Shown here piece by piece: positions 26,286 to 34,452 of a stretch of DNA of 64,000 nucleotides; within the stretch, counting starts at the first letter, position 1; each line of letters opens with the position of its first letter. A model generated the notes under the pieces. The model was not told where the DNA came from, made no database searches, and saw nothing but the letters and a program-made list of their open reading frames with translations. The position numbers and the translations under genes are program-made. The stretch comes from Myxococcota bacterium (GTDB lineage: Bacteria; Myxococcota_A; UBA9160; UBA6930), in assembly GCA_028285625.1 (NCBI GenBank), contig JANQOX010000013.1, forward strand, positions 62,001 to 126,000, in the 5' to 3' direction.

Positions 26286-26702
26286 ATGCCCACGAACCCC
26301 GGACCCTATGAGCTGGGCGAGACCGCCCTCATCCTGAAGCCCGACCACGAAGCCGTCCCGAAGCAGCGGACCCCGACGTTCTTCGAAGAGCTCGGAAGCG
26401 ACTTCGGCGACTTCGCAGGCCACGTGCTGATCTCTCGGTTCTCGTTCGACGACGACTGGGACACGTGGGAGATCCACCCGCACGGGGACGAGTTCGTCTA
26501 CCTGCTCTCCGGCGACACCGACCTGGTGCTGCACACCGCCGAGGGCGAGCGCACGCTTCGCGTGAGCGAGCCCGGGGCGTACGTGGTCGTGCCCCGCGGC
26601 ACCTGGCACACCGCCCGCCCCCACGCGCCCACCACCATGCTCTTCGTGACGCCGGGCCAGGGCACCGAGAACCGCGACGACCCCGGGGAGCCCTCCCGAT
26701 GA
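26286..26702 (+). CDS. Cupin domain protein
   Basis: 138 residues. Cupin motif 1 at WEIHPHGDEFVYLLSGDTDLVL (His, His, Glu) and motif 2 at GAYVVVPRGTWHTARPHAPTTMLFVTPG (His). The metal-binding set is therefore complete. Likely a small-molecule binding or isomerase/dioxygenase-like protein of unknown substrate. Its TGA overlaps the ATG of the MOSC fusion gene (ATGA). Confidence 0.85.
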   Translation: MPTNPGPYELGETALILKPDHEAVPKQRTPTFFEELGSDFGDFAGHVLISRFSFDDDWDTWEIHPHGDEFVYLLSGDTDLVLHTAEGERTLRVSEPGAYVVVPRGTWHTARPHAPTTMLFVTPGQGTENRDDPGEPSR

Positions 26703-27589
26703 GCCGCGGTCGCATCCATCAGCTCAGTGTCTCGAACGGCGGCGTGCCCAAGACCGCCATCGAGCAGGTGCGGATCACGCGACTGGGGCTCGAGGGCGAC
26801 AGCCACGACAAGCCCAAGATCCACGGCGGGCCGCTGCGCGCGGTGTGCCTGTACGCGCTGGAGGAGATCGCTGCACTGGCCGCCGAAGGGCACCCGATCT
26901 CACCGGGTAGCGTGGGCGAAAACGTGACGACCGAGGGCATCGACTGGGCCTCGCTCGAGCCGGGCATGCGGCTTCGTCTGGGCGCGGACGTACGGATCGA
27001 GATCGTGAGCTTCACGGCGCCCTGCCGGACCATCGCGGGCAGCTTCTCGGACGGCGGCTTCCGTCGGCTCGACGCCGTACGCAACCCGGGCCATGCCCGC
27101 GTCTATGCCGAAGTCCTCGAAGAGGGCGTAGTGCGAACGGGCGACGCCATCGAGGTGCTTCCGGCCGACGCGGGCGCCCCGGAGCGAGCGGCTTCCGCGG
27201 CAGAAGACGCGTCGCCGCCTCGCATCGCCTACGCCAACGTCTACGTGACCGACCTCGCGCGCACCCTGCGCTTCTTCCACGAAGACGTGGGCCTCGCCGT
27301 CCAGCACGAGGACGCCGCCTTCGGCTACGCCTCGCTCGAAGCCGGCCCGATCCGAATGGGCCTGGCCCAGATCGACGCGGCCGACGAGGAGCAGCGCAAG
27401 CTGACCGGCCGCCAGACCGGCATCGGATTCGCGGTCGCCGATCTCGAAGCCGCCCATGCGCGGCTCGCCGCGCGAGGGGTGGACTTCCCGATGAAGCCGG
27501 CCAGACAGCCGTGGGGCGGGTTCATGGCGATGTTCGCCGACCCCGACGGCAACCTGTTCTACCTGGACGAACTGGCCTCGGACACCTGA
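26699..27589 (+). CDS. MOSC domain - VOC (glyoxalase) domain fusion protein
   Basis: 296 residues. Residues 1-155 are a MOSC domain: GGVPKTAIEQVRITRLGLEGDSHDKPKIHGGPLRAVCLYALEEIAAL, GSVGENVTTEGIDW and FTAPCRTIAGSFSDGGF with the conserved cysteine that binds the molybdenum cofactor or carries sulphur. After an Ala-rich linker (about 160-178) a VOC domain runs to the end: RIAYANVYVTDLARTLRFFHEDVGL to FMAMFADPDGNLFYLDELA. The pairing is unusual; MOSC enzymes reduce N-hydroxylated compounds. The 3' end overlaps convergent hpnH by 31 bp. Confidence 0.88.
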   Translation: MSRGRIHQLSVSNGGVPKTAIEQVRITRLGLEGDSHDKPKIHGGPLRAVCLYALEEIAALAAEGHPISPGSVGENVTTEGIDWASLEPGMRLRLGADVRIEIVSFTAPCRTIAGSFSDGGFRRLDAVRNPGHARVYAEVLEEGVVRTGDAIEVLPADAGAPERAASAAEDASPPRIAYANVYVTDLARTLRFFHEDVGLAVQHEDAAFGYASLEAGPIRMGLAQIDAADEEQRKLTGRQTGIGFAVADLEAAHARLAARGVDFPMKPARQPWGGFMAMFADPDGNLFYLDELASDT

Positions 27590-28926
27590 GAGGCCGCCGG
27601 CTCACGGCCGATGACCGGATGCGAAGCAGCGGGGTCGCGGCCGCTGAAGGAGACCTCGCCGATCGCCTCGACCGGCACGCGCCGGTCGCGATCGCCGTCG
27701 GTCTCCCAGACGCGGACTTCCTTCTCGCGCAGGTCGGTCACGTAGCCGGCGATCTCGCCACCTTCTACCAGGTGGAGCGTCACGTCGCCGCGGTAGCGGA
27801 AGGCGTCGGCCAGACTGGCGGCGCTGGCCGCGGCGCGGTCGCCCCGCTTCGGCCCCGGCGCGGCCGGGCGCGTTTCGCTCGCCACGGGCTCGGCGCCCGG
27901 CGCCGGAACGGCCGGGCCACGCAGCCAGGCACGCGCCATGGCCACGAACCCCGACCACGACGAGAAGCCCTCCTCGACGGCGCTGGCCTCGAACCCGCTG
28001 TGCACCATGCAGTTGCGGCATTCGGAGCGACCGCTGGCGTGGCCGTAGGCGTCCCACTCGGTGGTGTCGAGCAGCTCCTGGAACGTCTCGGCATAGCCCT
28101 CCTGCAGCAGATAGCAGGGCTTCTGCCAGCCGAAGACGCTGTAGGTCGGCATGCCCCAGGGCGTGCAATCGAGATCGCGGCCCCCGGCCAGGAACTCGAG
28201 AAAGAGCGGCGACTGGTTGAACTGCCAGCGCTTCGCGCGCCCGCCGCCGAGCACCCGTCGAAAGAAGCTCGCCGTGGCCTCGCGGGTCATGAAGTGATCC
28301 TGATCGGGCGCCTTCTCGTAGCTGTAGCCCGGCGAGACCATCAGCCCCTCGACGCCCATCTTCATGGCCTCGTCGAAGAAGGCGGTGGCGCGCTCGGGTG
28401 CCATCGAGCTGAAGAGCGTGGTGTTGGTCGTGACGCGGAAGCCGCGATCGAGCGCCGCGCGGATCGCCGACACCGCCTTGGTGTAGGTGCCCTCGCGGCA
28501 CACCGATGCGTCGTGTTCTTCTTCGAGGCCGTCGAGATGGACCGAGAAGCTCAGGTACTTCGAAGGCTCGAAGAGATCGAGCTTCTCTTCCAGCAGCAGG
28601 GCGTTGGTGCACAGGTAGATGTACTTGCGGCGCTCGACGAGCCCTTCGACGATGCGGTCGATCTCGGGGTGAAGCAGCGGCTCGCCGCCCGGGATGCTGA
28701 CCATGGGCGTGCCGCACTCGTCGACGGCGCGCATGCACTCCTCGAACGACAGCTGGTCCTTGAGCACGCGCTTCGGGTACTGGATCTTCCCGCAGCCGGC
28801 GCAGGAGAGGTTGCAGCGGTAGAGGGGCTCGAGCATCAGCACCAGCGGGTAGCGCTTGCGTCCGCGGAGCTTCTGGCCGAGCACGTAGCTCGCCACCGTG
28901 GCCATCTGGGAAACCGGTACCGGCAC
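27559..28926 (-). CDS. hpnH: Adenosylhopene synthase HpnH (radical SAM) with C-terminal extension
   Basis: 455 residues from GTG 28926 after GGAGGA. The radical SAM cluster motif is CNLSCAGC (C38, C42, C45), followed by PGGEPLLHPEI and the HpnH blocks VSPGYSYEKAPDQDHF and CTPWGMPTYSVFGWQKPCYLLQEGY. It adds the 5'-deoxyadenosyl radical to diploptene to start the C35 side chain. HpnH proteins usually end near residue 330-390; here a Pro/Ala linker is followed by an extra beta-rich module (GDVTLHLVEGGEIAGYVTDLREKEVRVWE). It lies 3 bp after hpnG and closes the hopanoid operon. Confidence 0.93.
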   Translation of the reverse strand: MPVPVSQMATVASYVLGQKLRGRKRYPLVLMLEPLYRCNLSCAGCGKIQYPKRVLKDQLSFEECMRAVDECGTPMVSIPGGEPLLHPEIDRIVEGLVERRKYIYLCTNALLLEEKLDLFEPSKYLSFSVHLDGLEEEHDASVCREGTYTKAVSAIRAALDRGFRVTTNTTLFSSMAPERATAFFDEAMKMGVEGLMVSPGYSYEKAPDQDHFMTREATASFFRRVLGGGRAKRWQFNQSPLFLEFLAGGRDLDCTPWGMPTYSVFGWQKPCYLLQEGYAETFQELLDTTEWDAYGHASGRSECRNCMVHSGFEASAVEEGFSSWSGFVAMARAWLRGPAVPAPGAEPVASETRPAAPGPKRGDRAAASAASLADAFRYRGDVTLHLVEGGEIAGYVTDLREKEVRVWETDGDRDRRVPVEAIGEVSFSGRDPAASHPVIGREPAASQVSEASSSR

Positions 28927-28929
28927 GCT

Positions 28930-29613
28930 TCAGTCCTCCGTAGCGGGGGTGCGGCCCCGAGCGCGATTCGCGCGGGCTTCCTCCGCCGGGATCGGGTTCG
29001 ATTCGGCCGCCGTGCGGGACCGTGCCTCCCAGCACGCCCCCCAGTCGGCCAGCACCGGCGCCGCTTCGCGCAGGACGCGCAGCGCGCGCACCCCGCGGCG
29101 AACGGTTCCGGGATGCAGCCACTCTTCGTCGGGCCCGTCGAGGATCACCCGGAGTACCGCCAACGGACGGCCCTCGGCGGCCGGAGCCAGCCAGGGCGAT
29201 TCCATGTCCACCGCCAGGGCGCCGCCGTTCGACAGCGCCTCGCGCTCGGCACCCTTCACCAGGTGGTCGCTCCCGGCGATCGGTCCCTGGTGGCAACGCA
29301 TGCCGCGCGCCTCCAGCGCGTTGCGCAGACCATCGCTGGGCGCGAGCGCCGTGCGGTCGTCGCCATCTACGAGCTCGGTGGCGAGCACCACGTCGCCCGC
29401 CGCGAGATCGCGGTCGAGCGCACCGGCCACCCCAGCCACCGCGACGGCGGCACCGGGCGTCCGGGCCAGGCGGTCCGCGGTCCGACGCGCGCGCTCCGGG
29501 CCGACCCCGGCCCGCACGACCCGCAGGCGTGGGTCGCCGCGGCGCAGGGCCCAGGCCTCGAGGGCGAGGGGCGCGGCCACGAGCAGGCCTTCGCGTGCAG
29601 GGGTTGCGTTCAA
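28930..29613 (-). CDS. hpnG: Hopanoid nucleoside phosphorylase HpnG
   Basis: 227 residues from TTG 29613, which overlaps the shc stop codon (TTGA). A compact nucleoside-phosphorylase fold: LLVAAPLALEAWALRRG, VVRAGVGPERA, VAVAGVAGALDRDLAAGDVVLATELV, SDHLVKGAEREALSNGGALAVDMESPWLA. In hopanoid makers HpnG removes adenine from adenosylhopane to yield ribosylhopane phosphate, the step after HpnH. C-terminal 30 residues are charged and variable. Start codon less certain than the family. Confidence 0.88.
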   Translation of the reverse strand: MNATPAREGLLVAAPLALEAWALRRGDPRLRVVRAGVGPERARRTADRLARTPGAAVAVAGVAGALDRDLAAGDVVLATELVDGDDRTALAPSDGLRNALEARGMRCHQGPIAGSDHLVKGAEREALSNGGALAVDMESPWLAPAAEGRPLAVLRVILDGPDEEWLHPGTVRRGVRALRVLREAAPVLADWGACWEARSRTAAESNPIPAEEARANRARGRTPATED

Positions 29614-31475
29614 GTGCGACGTGCCAGATAGCGACCGAGCGCCATCACCGGAAAGTTCAGCCTGTACATGTGGTAGCGGATGTAGAAATCGCCCGGGAAT
29701 CCGGTGCCGGTAAAGGGCTCTTCGTCCCAGTTGCCGTCGGCGCGCTGGTGCTCGACGAGCCACCCGATGCCGCGCTCGACCGCGCCGCCGCGCTCGCCTG
29801 CGGCCAGCAGCGCGAGCAGCGCCCAGGCGGTCTGCGAGGGCGTGGGCGTGCCGGTGCCGGCGATCCGCGGGTCGTCGTAGCTGCGCAGGTCTTCGCCCCA
29901 GCCGCCGTCCTCGGCCTGGTGGTCGAGCAGCCAGCGAACCGCGTGGCGGATGCTCGGGTGGTCCGCCGGAAGCCCTGCATCGATCAGCGCGGGCACGACG
30001 GCGCCGGTGCCGTAGATGTAGTTGGCGCCCCAGCGACCGAACCACGAGCCGTCGGGCTCCTGGGCCCGCAGCAACCAGTCGCGTGCGCGTACGGCGCGCG
30101 GGTCGTCGGCCAGTCCCTCCGCAGCGAGCATCTCCAGCGTGTGTGCCGTCACGTCGGCGCTCGGCGGGTCGATCACCTCGCCGAAGTCGCAGAAGGGCAG
30201 CTCTTCGCAGAGCCCCCGCGTGTTGTCCACGTCGAAGGCGGCGAAGCCCCCGTCGGCGCACTGCATGCCGAAGGTCCAGTCCACCGCGCGCTGGACGGCG
30301 CCGTCCACCTCCTCGCGATCCGCGGCGGTACCGCGCAGGGCCAGGATCACCTCGGCGGTGTCGTCGACGTCGGGGTAGTTGTCGTTCTGGAACTCGAAGG
30401 CCCAGCCACCGGGCGCCAGGTCGGGTCGGCGCACGGCCCAGTCGCCCTGCACGCGCACCTCTTCGTCCAGCAGATAGCGCGCGCCCGAGAGCATCGCGGG
30501 GTGGTCGGGGGCCACACCGGCGTCGCGCAACGCGACCAGCGCGAGGCAGGTGTCCCACACCGGGCTCTGGCAGGCTTCGAGCCGACGCAGGTCGCGGTCT
30601 TCGACGGCGAACGTCTCGAGCCCGCTGATCGCCTTGGCGATGGCCGGGTGGTCGAGCGGGTAGCCCATCAGATGCAGCGCCATGATCGAGTAGACCCACG
30701 GCGGCTGAATGCCGCCGAAGCAGCCGTCGGACTCCTGGCGGCGCAGGATCCACTCCGCACAGAGTTTTCGCGACGCGCTGCGCAGCGGGCCGATGGGATG
30801 GCGCTCGTGCATGTGCAGGAAGCGGTCGAGGGCCTGGAAGCGACCTCCCCAGCTGGAGAGCGGCAGCTTCTCCTCCCTCCGCATCCCGGTTCGCAACACG
30901 TGGGTCTCGAAGCCCAGCGAGCGCGCGGGCCGGTACGAGGCCACCACGCACAGCGGCACGATCGTCTGCCGCGCCCAGCTCGCGAAGTCGTAGATGTTGA
31001 GCGGGAACCACTTGGGCAGCAGGATCACCTCGGGCGGCAGCGCCGGAAGGTCGTCCCACGACCACTGCCCGAACAGCGCCAGCCAGATGCGCGTGAAGAC
31101 GCGCGAGCGTTCGATGCCGCCCAGGTCGAGGGCGACCTCCTGGGCGCGCTTCATGTGGGCGGCGTCCGGCGGGTCGCCCGCCAGGCGCAGGGCCACCCAG
31201 GCCTCGATCGTCGCGTTCAGGTCGTCGTCGCCCCCGTGGTAGATCGACCAGCCCCCGTCGGGCCGTTGCTGGCTGCGCACCCAGTTGCCCGCGCGCGCCG
31301 CGATCCCCCGGTCGGGGATGTCGAGGAACTGCCGCAGCATGAGGTCCTCGGCGTCCATCGTGACGTTCGTCTCGAGCTCGCCCTTCCAGACGCCGCGCTC
31401 GTCCTGGAGCGCCAGCAACCGGTCGCGCGCCCGGCCCAGGGCCTCGGCGGCAGCGGCCTCGATCTTCGCGTTCAT
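29610..31475 (-). CDS. shc: Squalene-hopene cyclase
   Basis: 621 residues, normal for the family. The catalytic DxDD is D-V-D-D at residues 369-372, inside NYPDVDDTAEVI. Repeated QW motifs are visible (QQRPDGGWSIYHGG, RRQESDGCFGG, GMQCADGGFAAFD, RAQEPDGSWFGRWGANYIYGT, HQAEDGGWGEDL, HQRADGNWDEEPFTGTGFPGDFYIRYHMY). It cyclises squalene to hopene and diplopterol at the inner membrane. Coupled on both sides: ATG overlaps the stop of hpnE and its TGA overlaps the start of hpnG. Confidence 0.97.
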   Translation of the reverse strand: MNAKIEAAAAEALGRARDRLLALQDERGVWKGELETNVTMDAEDLMLRQFLDIPDRGIAARAGNWVRSQQRPDGGWSIYHGGDDDLNATIEAWVALRLAGDPPDAAHMKRAQEVALDLGGIERSRVFTRIWLALFGQWSWDDLPALPPEVILLPKWFPLNIYDFASWARQTIVPLCVVASYRPARSLGFETHVLRTGMRREEKLPLSSWGGRFQALDRFLHMHERHPIGPLRSASRKLCAEWILRRQESDGCFGGIQPPWVYSIMALHLMGYPLDHPAIAKAISGLETFAVEDRDLRRLEACQSPVWDTCLALVALRDAGVAPDHPAMLSGARYLLDEEVRVQGDWAVRRPDLAPGGWAFEFQNDNYPDVDDTAEVILALRGTAADREEVDGAVQRAVDWTFGMQCADGGFAAFDVDNTRGLCEELPFCDFGEVIDPPSADVTAHTLEMLAAEGLADDPRAVRARDWLLRAQEPDGSWFGRWGANYIYGTGAVVPALIDAGLPADHPSIRHAVRWLLDHQAEDGGWGEDLRSYDDPRIAGTGTPTPSQTAWALLALLAAGERGGAVERGIGWLVEHQRADGNWDEEPFTGTGFPGDFYIRYHMYRLNFPVMALGRYLARRT

Positions 31476-32824
31476 GCAGCCTCCTTGGATGCGCCGCGCC
31501 CATGGCGCAGCCCGGCGAGTGCAGCGGCGGCGGCGGCCTCGCCGCTGCGAACGGCGCCCTCCATGGTGGCCGGCCAACCCGTGTCCGTGTATGCGCCGGC
31601 CAGGTAGAGGCCCGGAACGGCCGTCTCCGCCTGCGGTCGATATCGACGCGTCCCGGGTGTCTGGCGGAACGTCGCGTCACGCTCGACGGTGACGAAGAAC
31701 TCGCGGACCAATGCGCGCCGCGCGGCGGGAAAGAGCGCCTCGAAGGCGGGCAGGAAGACGGCCCGCAGGTCTTCGCGCGAGCGGCCCACGAACGACGCGC
31801 CGGCCGAGAGCGAGACCGTGACGTACTGGCCCTCGTCGAGGCCCGCGGGTCCGGTGCGATCGAACATCCACTGAAGCGGGGAGTCGATCGCACAGACCAG
31901 CTCGTGGGGCAGCACGGCCCGGTCGAACACCACGTGCAGGTTCACGATGGGCGTGGCGCCCAGTGCGCGCAGGCCGTCGCGGTCGACCCCCGACTCGGCC
32001 GGCAGCAGATCGGCGGCGCGGGCGTGCGGCACGGCCAACACCACCGCGTCGGCGGCGAGGCGCTCGCCGTCGCACCACGCGACCGGCTTGCCGTCTTCGA
32101 CCGACAGGTGGGTCACCTCGGCGCGGCGGCGAATCGTGACGCCGACCTTCTCGAGCGCCTCGGCGGCCGGCCCCTCGTGCAGGTCGGCGAAGGGCACGCG
32201 ACCCCAGCCGATGTCGGCGGCGTCGGACCGACCCAGCAGGCCCGTTCGGAACACCTTGGCCGCCAAGGCCAACGAGGCTTCGTGGGCGGGCAGGTTCAGC
32301 GTGGGGCGCACCAGCAAGTCCCAGAAGACGTCGATGGCTCGGGACGACTCTCCACGCTCTTCGAGCCAGGGGCCCAGGGCCAGCTCATCGAGGGCGCGAT
32401 CGTCGGGATCGAGCGCGCCCAACTTGCGCGCGGTGAGTGCGGCGCGAAGCCGTTCGGGCCAGCTGAGCGGGTGAAAGCCCAACAGGCTCGGCGCCAGGTG
32501 CGCCGGGCTCGGAAGCGGGCTGCGGCGGATCCACGCGGTGGGCTGGCCGGGCGCCACCACCGGCACCTCGAGGCGCGGTTGGATCGTCGCCAACTCGAGT
32601 GCACCCACGCGCTCGAGGAAGGCCACGTAGCGATCGCAGCAGCGCAGGAAGACGTGCTGGCCGTTGTCGACGGCCAGGCCGTTCATGTGGGTGGACCAGG
32701 TGGCGCCCCCCAGACGCGCGCGCGACTCGACGAGGGTCACCTCGGCGCCGCCGTCGGCACAGCCGAGCGCAGCTTGCAGCCCGGCGAGACCGCCGCCGAC
32801 CACCAGGACGCGGGGGCGGCTCAC
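31472..32824 (-). CDS. hpnE: Hydroxysqualene dehydroxylase HpnE, FAD-dependent
   Basis: 450 residues. N-terminal dinucleotide loop VLVVGGGLAGLQAALGCADGGAEVTLVE, GGATWSTHMNGLAVDNGQHVFLRCC, and the C-terminal FAD/amine-oxidase block GLYLAGAYTDTGWPATMEGAVRSGEAAA. With HpnC and HpnD it performs the three-step bacterial route from FPP to squalene, HpnE removing the hydroxyl of hydroxysqualene. GTG at 32824 overlaps the stop of hpnC (GTGA). Confidence 0.95.
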   Translation of the reverse strand: MSRPRVLVVGGGLAGLQAALGCADGGAEVTLVESRARLGGATWSTHMNGLAVDNGQHVFLRCCDRYVAFLERVGALELATIQPRLEVPVVAPGQPTAWIRRSPLPSPAHLAPSLLGFHPLSWPERLRAALTARKLGALDPDDRALDELALGPWLEERGESSRAIDVFWDLLVRPTLNLPAHEASLALAAKVFRTGLLGRSDAADIGWGRVPFADLHEGPAAEALEKVGVTIRRRAEVTHLSVEDGKPVAWCDGERLAADAVVLAVPHARAADLLPAESGVDRDGLRALGATPIVNLHVVFDRAVLPHELVCAIDSPLQWMFDRTGPAGLDEGQYVTVSLSAGASFVGRSREDLRAVFLPAFEALFPAARRALVREFFVTVERDATFRQTPGTRRYRPQAETAVPGLYLAGAYTDTGWPATMEGAVRSGEAAAAAALAGLRHGRGASKEAA

Positions 32825-33699
32825 GAGCGCGACCCCCAGAGCAGACGCAAGGCGTGGCGAAGGATGTCGCGTCGTCGGGCACGCGGCGCGCCTGCGCTGG
32901 TGTCGAACCCCGCGCGCTCGATGGCGTCGGCCGCGGCCATGCCTCCTGCGGCGAAACCCGCGACGGCCAGGCGCGCGCCGCCGGACAGCGATGCCACCAG
33001 TGCGGGGGCCTCCGCCAGCAGGGTGCGCGCGCGATCGACCTGCAGACGCAGCGTCCGCTGCACCGAGGGCGGATGGGGGCGCGCGGCCAGGTCGGACGTC
33101 CGCACGCCGAACCGTTCGAGGTCGGTGGCCGGCAGGTAGACGCGATCGTCCTCGTAGTCCTCGCGCACGTCCTGGCAGTGCTCGACCACCTGCAGGGCCG
33201 TGCACACGGCGTCCGACGGCTCGGCACGCGGGGCCACGTCGACTCCGAACACGTGCAGCACGAGCCGCCCCACCGGGTTGGCCGAAAGCGCGCAGTACCC
33301 GCGCAGGGCTTCCCAGTCCGCGATGCGAACGCGGCCCTGGTCGAAGCGGTTCGCGTCGATCAGGTCGGCGAAGGGCTTCCGCGGCAGGTCGCAGGCGACC
33401 AGGGTGGGCTGGAGGCGCTGCAGCACCGGGTGGCGCGCCTGGCCGGCGAACGCGCGGTCGAGCTCGACCTCGAGCGCGTCGAGCAGCGCCAGGCGATCGC
33501 CCGAGGCCTCGTCACCGATGTCGTCGGTCAGGCGCGCGAAGGCATAGACCGACAGGAGATGGTGTCGGTAGCGCTTGCGCAGCAGCCGCAGCGCGACGGG
33601 AAAGTTCTCCCCGCCGGCCTGCGCCAGGATGGCATCGAGACCGGGCTGGCTCTCGAGATCCTCGTGGCGGTGGGCGACGTCGCAAGCTTGCTCCGCCAC
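32821..33699 (-). CDS. hpnC: Hydroxysqualene synthase HpnC
   Basis: 292 residues. Trans-isoprenyl synthase fold with aspartate motifs LTDDIGDEA and QDVREDYEDD. The segment WEALRGYCALSANPVGRLVLHVFG is diagnostic for HpnC as opposed to HpnD. It converts presqualene diphosphate to hydroxysqualene. GTG at 33699 overlaps the TAG of the tetR gene by one base, so translation continues directly from the regulator. Confidence 0.95.
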   Translation of the reverse strand: MAEQACDVAHRHEDLESQPGLDAILAQAGGENFPVALRLLRKRYRHHLLSVYAFARLTDDIGDEASGDRLALLDALEVELDRAFAGQARHPVLQRLQPTLVACDLPRKPFADLIDANRFDQGRVRIADWEALRGYCALSANPVGRLVLHVFGVDVAPRAEPSDAVCTALQVVEHCQDVREDYEDDRVYLPATDLERFGVRTSDLAARPHPPSVQRTLRLQVDRARTLLAEAPALVASLSGGARLAVAGFAAGGMAAADAIERAGFDTSAGAPRARRRDILRHALRLLWGSRS

Positions 33700-34328
33700 T
33701 AGGCCTTCTGGCCCTGCAACGCCCGCTCGACCAGACGGCGGACGCCCGCAGAGCGCAGCTGGTCCTTGGCGGGGTCGCCCTCCAGGAACGACAGGATCAG
33801 GTTGCCGTCGAGCAGCGCGACGAGTGCGTGGGCGAGCACGCGCGCCTCGCCGGGCTCTTCGAGCAGGTCCACCAGGGACTCCTCGACGTCCTTCGTGAAC
33901 TCGTCGTGCAGCCCGAGCAGCGGCGTTCGCAACGCCTGACGCAAGCTCGGCGACTCCATGAACCACTGGACCATCGACTGGATGGTCTGGGACTGCCCGT
34001 CGACGAAGCGCTCGTACACCTCGATCAGGTCGTAGATGCGCTGGATCGGATCGCGGCCCTCGAGGGTGGCCCGCATCTCGTGGACGAACGGGACCAGCAT
34101 GCGCCGGAAGGCTTCGAGGAAGAGCGTCTCCTTGTCGCCGAAGTGCCAGAAGACGGCCGAGCGGCTCACCCGCGCGCGGCCCGCAACGGCCGCGATCGTC
34201 GTGCGCTCATAGCCGCGCACCGCGAACAGCGAAATGGCTGCCTCGACGATCCGCGCCTGGGTCTGGGCCTTGCGATCGCCCCGCGTCGAGGGGGCGCCCT
34301 CGACCGGCGGAGTGGTGGCATCCGCCAC
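33699..34328 (-). CDS. TetR-family regulator, first gene of the hpnC-hpnH operon
   Basis: 209 residues from GTG 34328 with GAGGAGGGG upstream. HTH at RIVEAAISLFAVRGYERTTIAAVAGRARVSRSAVFWHFGDKETLFLEAFRRM; the C-terminal ligand domain (residues 70-209) is helical and contains IQSMVQWFMESPSLRQALRTPLLGL. It is co-transcribed with and overlaps hpnC. The natural reading is a local sensor of an isoprenoid or membrane state that controls its own operon, and possibly dxs, through the GCTGAC dyads; that link is inference. Confidence 0.9.
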   Translation of the reverse strand: MADATTPPVEGAPSTRGDRKAQTQARIVEAAISLFAVRGYERTTIAAVAGRARVSRSAVFWHFGDKETLFLEAFRRMLVPFVHEMRATLEGRDPIQRIYDLIEVYERFVDGQSQTIQSMVQWFMESPSLRQALRTPLLGLHDEFTKDVEESLVDLLEEPGEARVLAHALVALLDGNLILSFLEGDPAKDQLRSAGVRRLVERALQGQKA

Positions 34329-34447
34329 GATCCCCTCCTCGCCCCGGGGGCCCGAGCCGACGAGGGACGCGGGCGGGGGGCCGGGAGAATTTTTCACACC
34401 CCTGTGCGGGGGACAACCCGGCTTGCTGACCATGGAGGGGGTCATGG
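34329..34447 (-). promoter_or_regulatory. Gap between fni and tetR: likely promoter of the tetR-hpn operon
   Basis: The only sizeable gap in the 11 kb cluster. It contains an AT-rich patch GAGAATTTTTCACA near 34385-34397 flanked by GC-rich DNA. Read on the minus strand, TTGTCC followed after about 17 bp by AAAATT resembles a weak sigma-70 promoter. A small stem (CCCC-TGTGC-GGGG) lies within. Confidence 0.4.
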
Positions 34448-34452
34448 TCAGC
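34425..34452. promoter_or_regulatory. Inverted repeat upstream of tetR (GCTGAC dyad 1)
   Basis: GCTGACCATG at 34425-34434 and its exact complement CATGGTCAGC at 34443-34452, 8 bp apart, overlapping the fni stop codon and lying about 97-124 bp before the tetR start. The outer hexamers give GCTGAC-N16-GTCAGC, nearly the same as the dyad ahead of dxs. Candidate TetR operator; it could also form an RNA hairpin at the end of fni. Confidence 0.45.
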
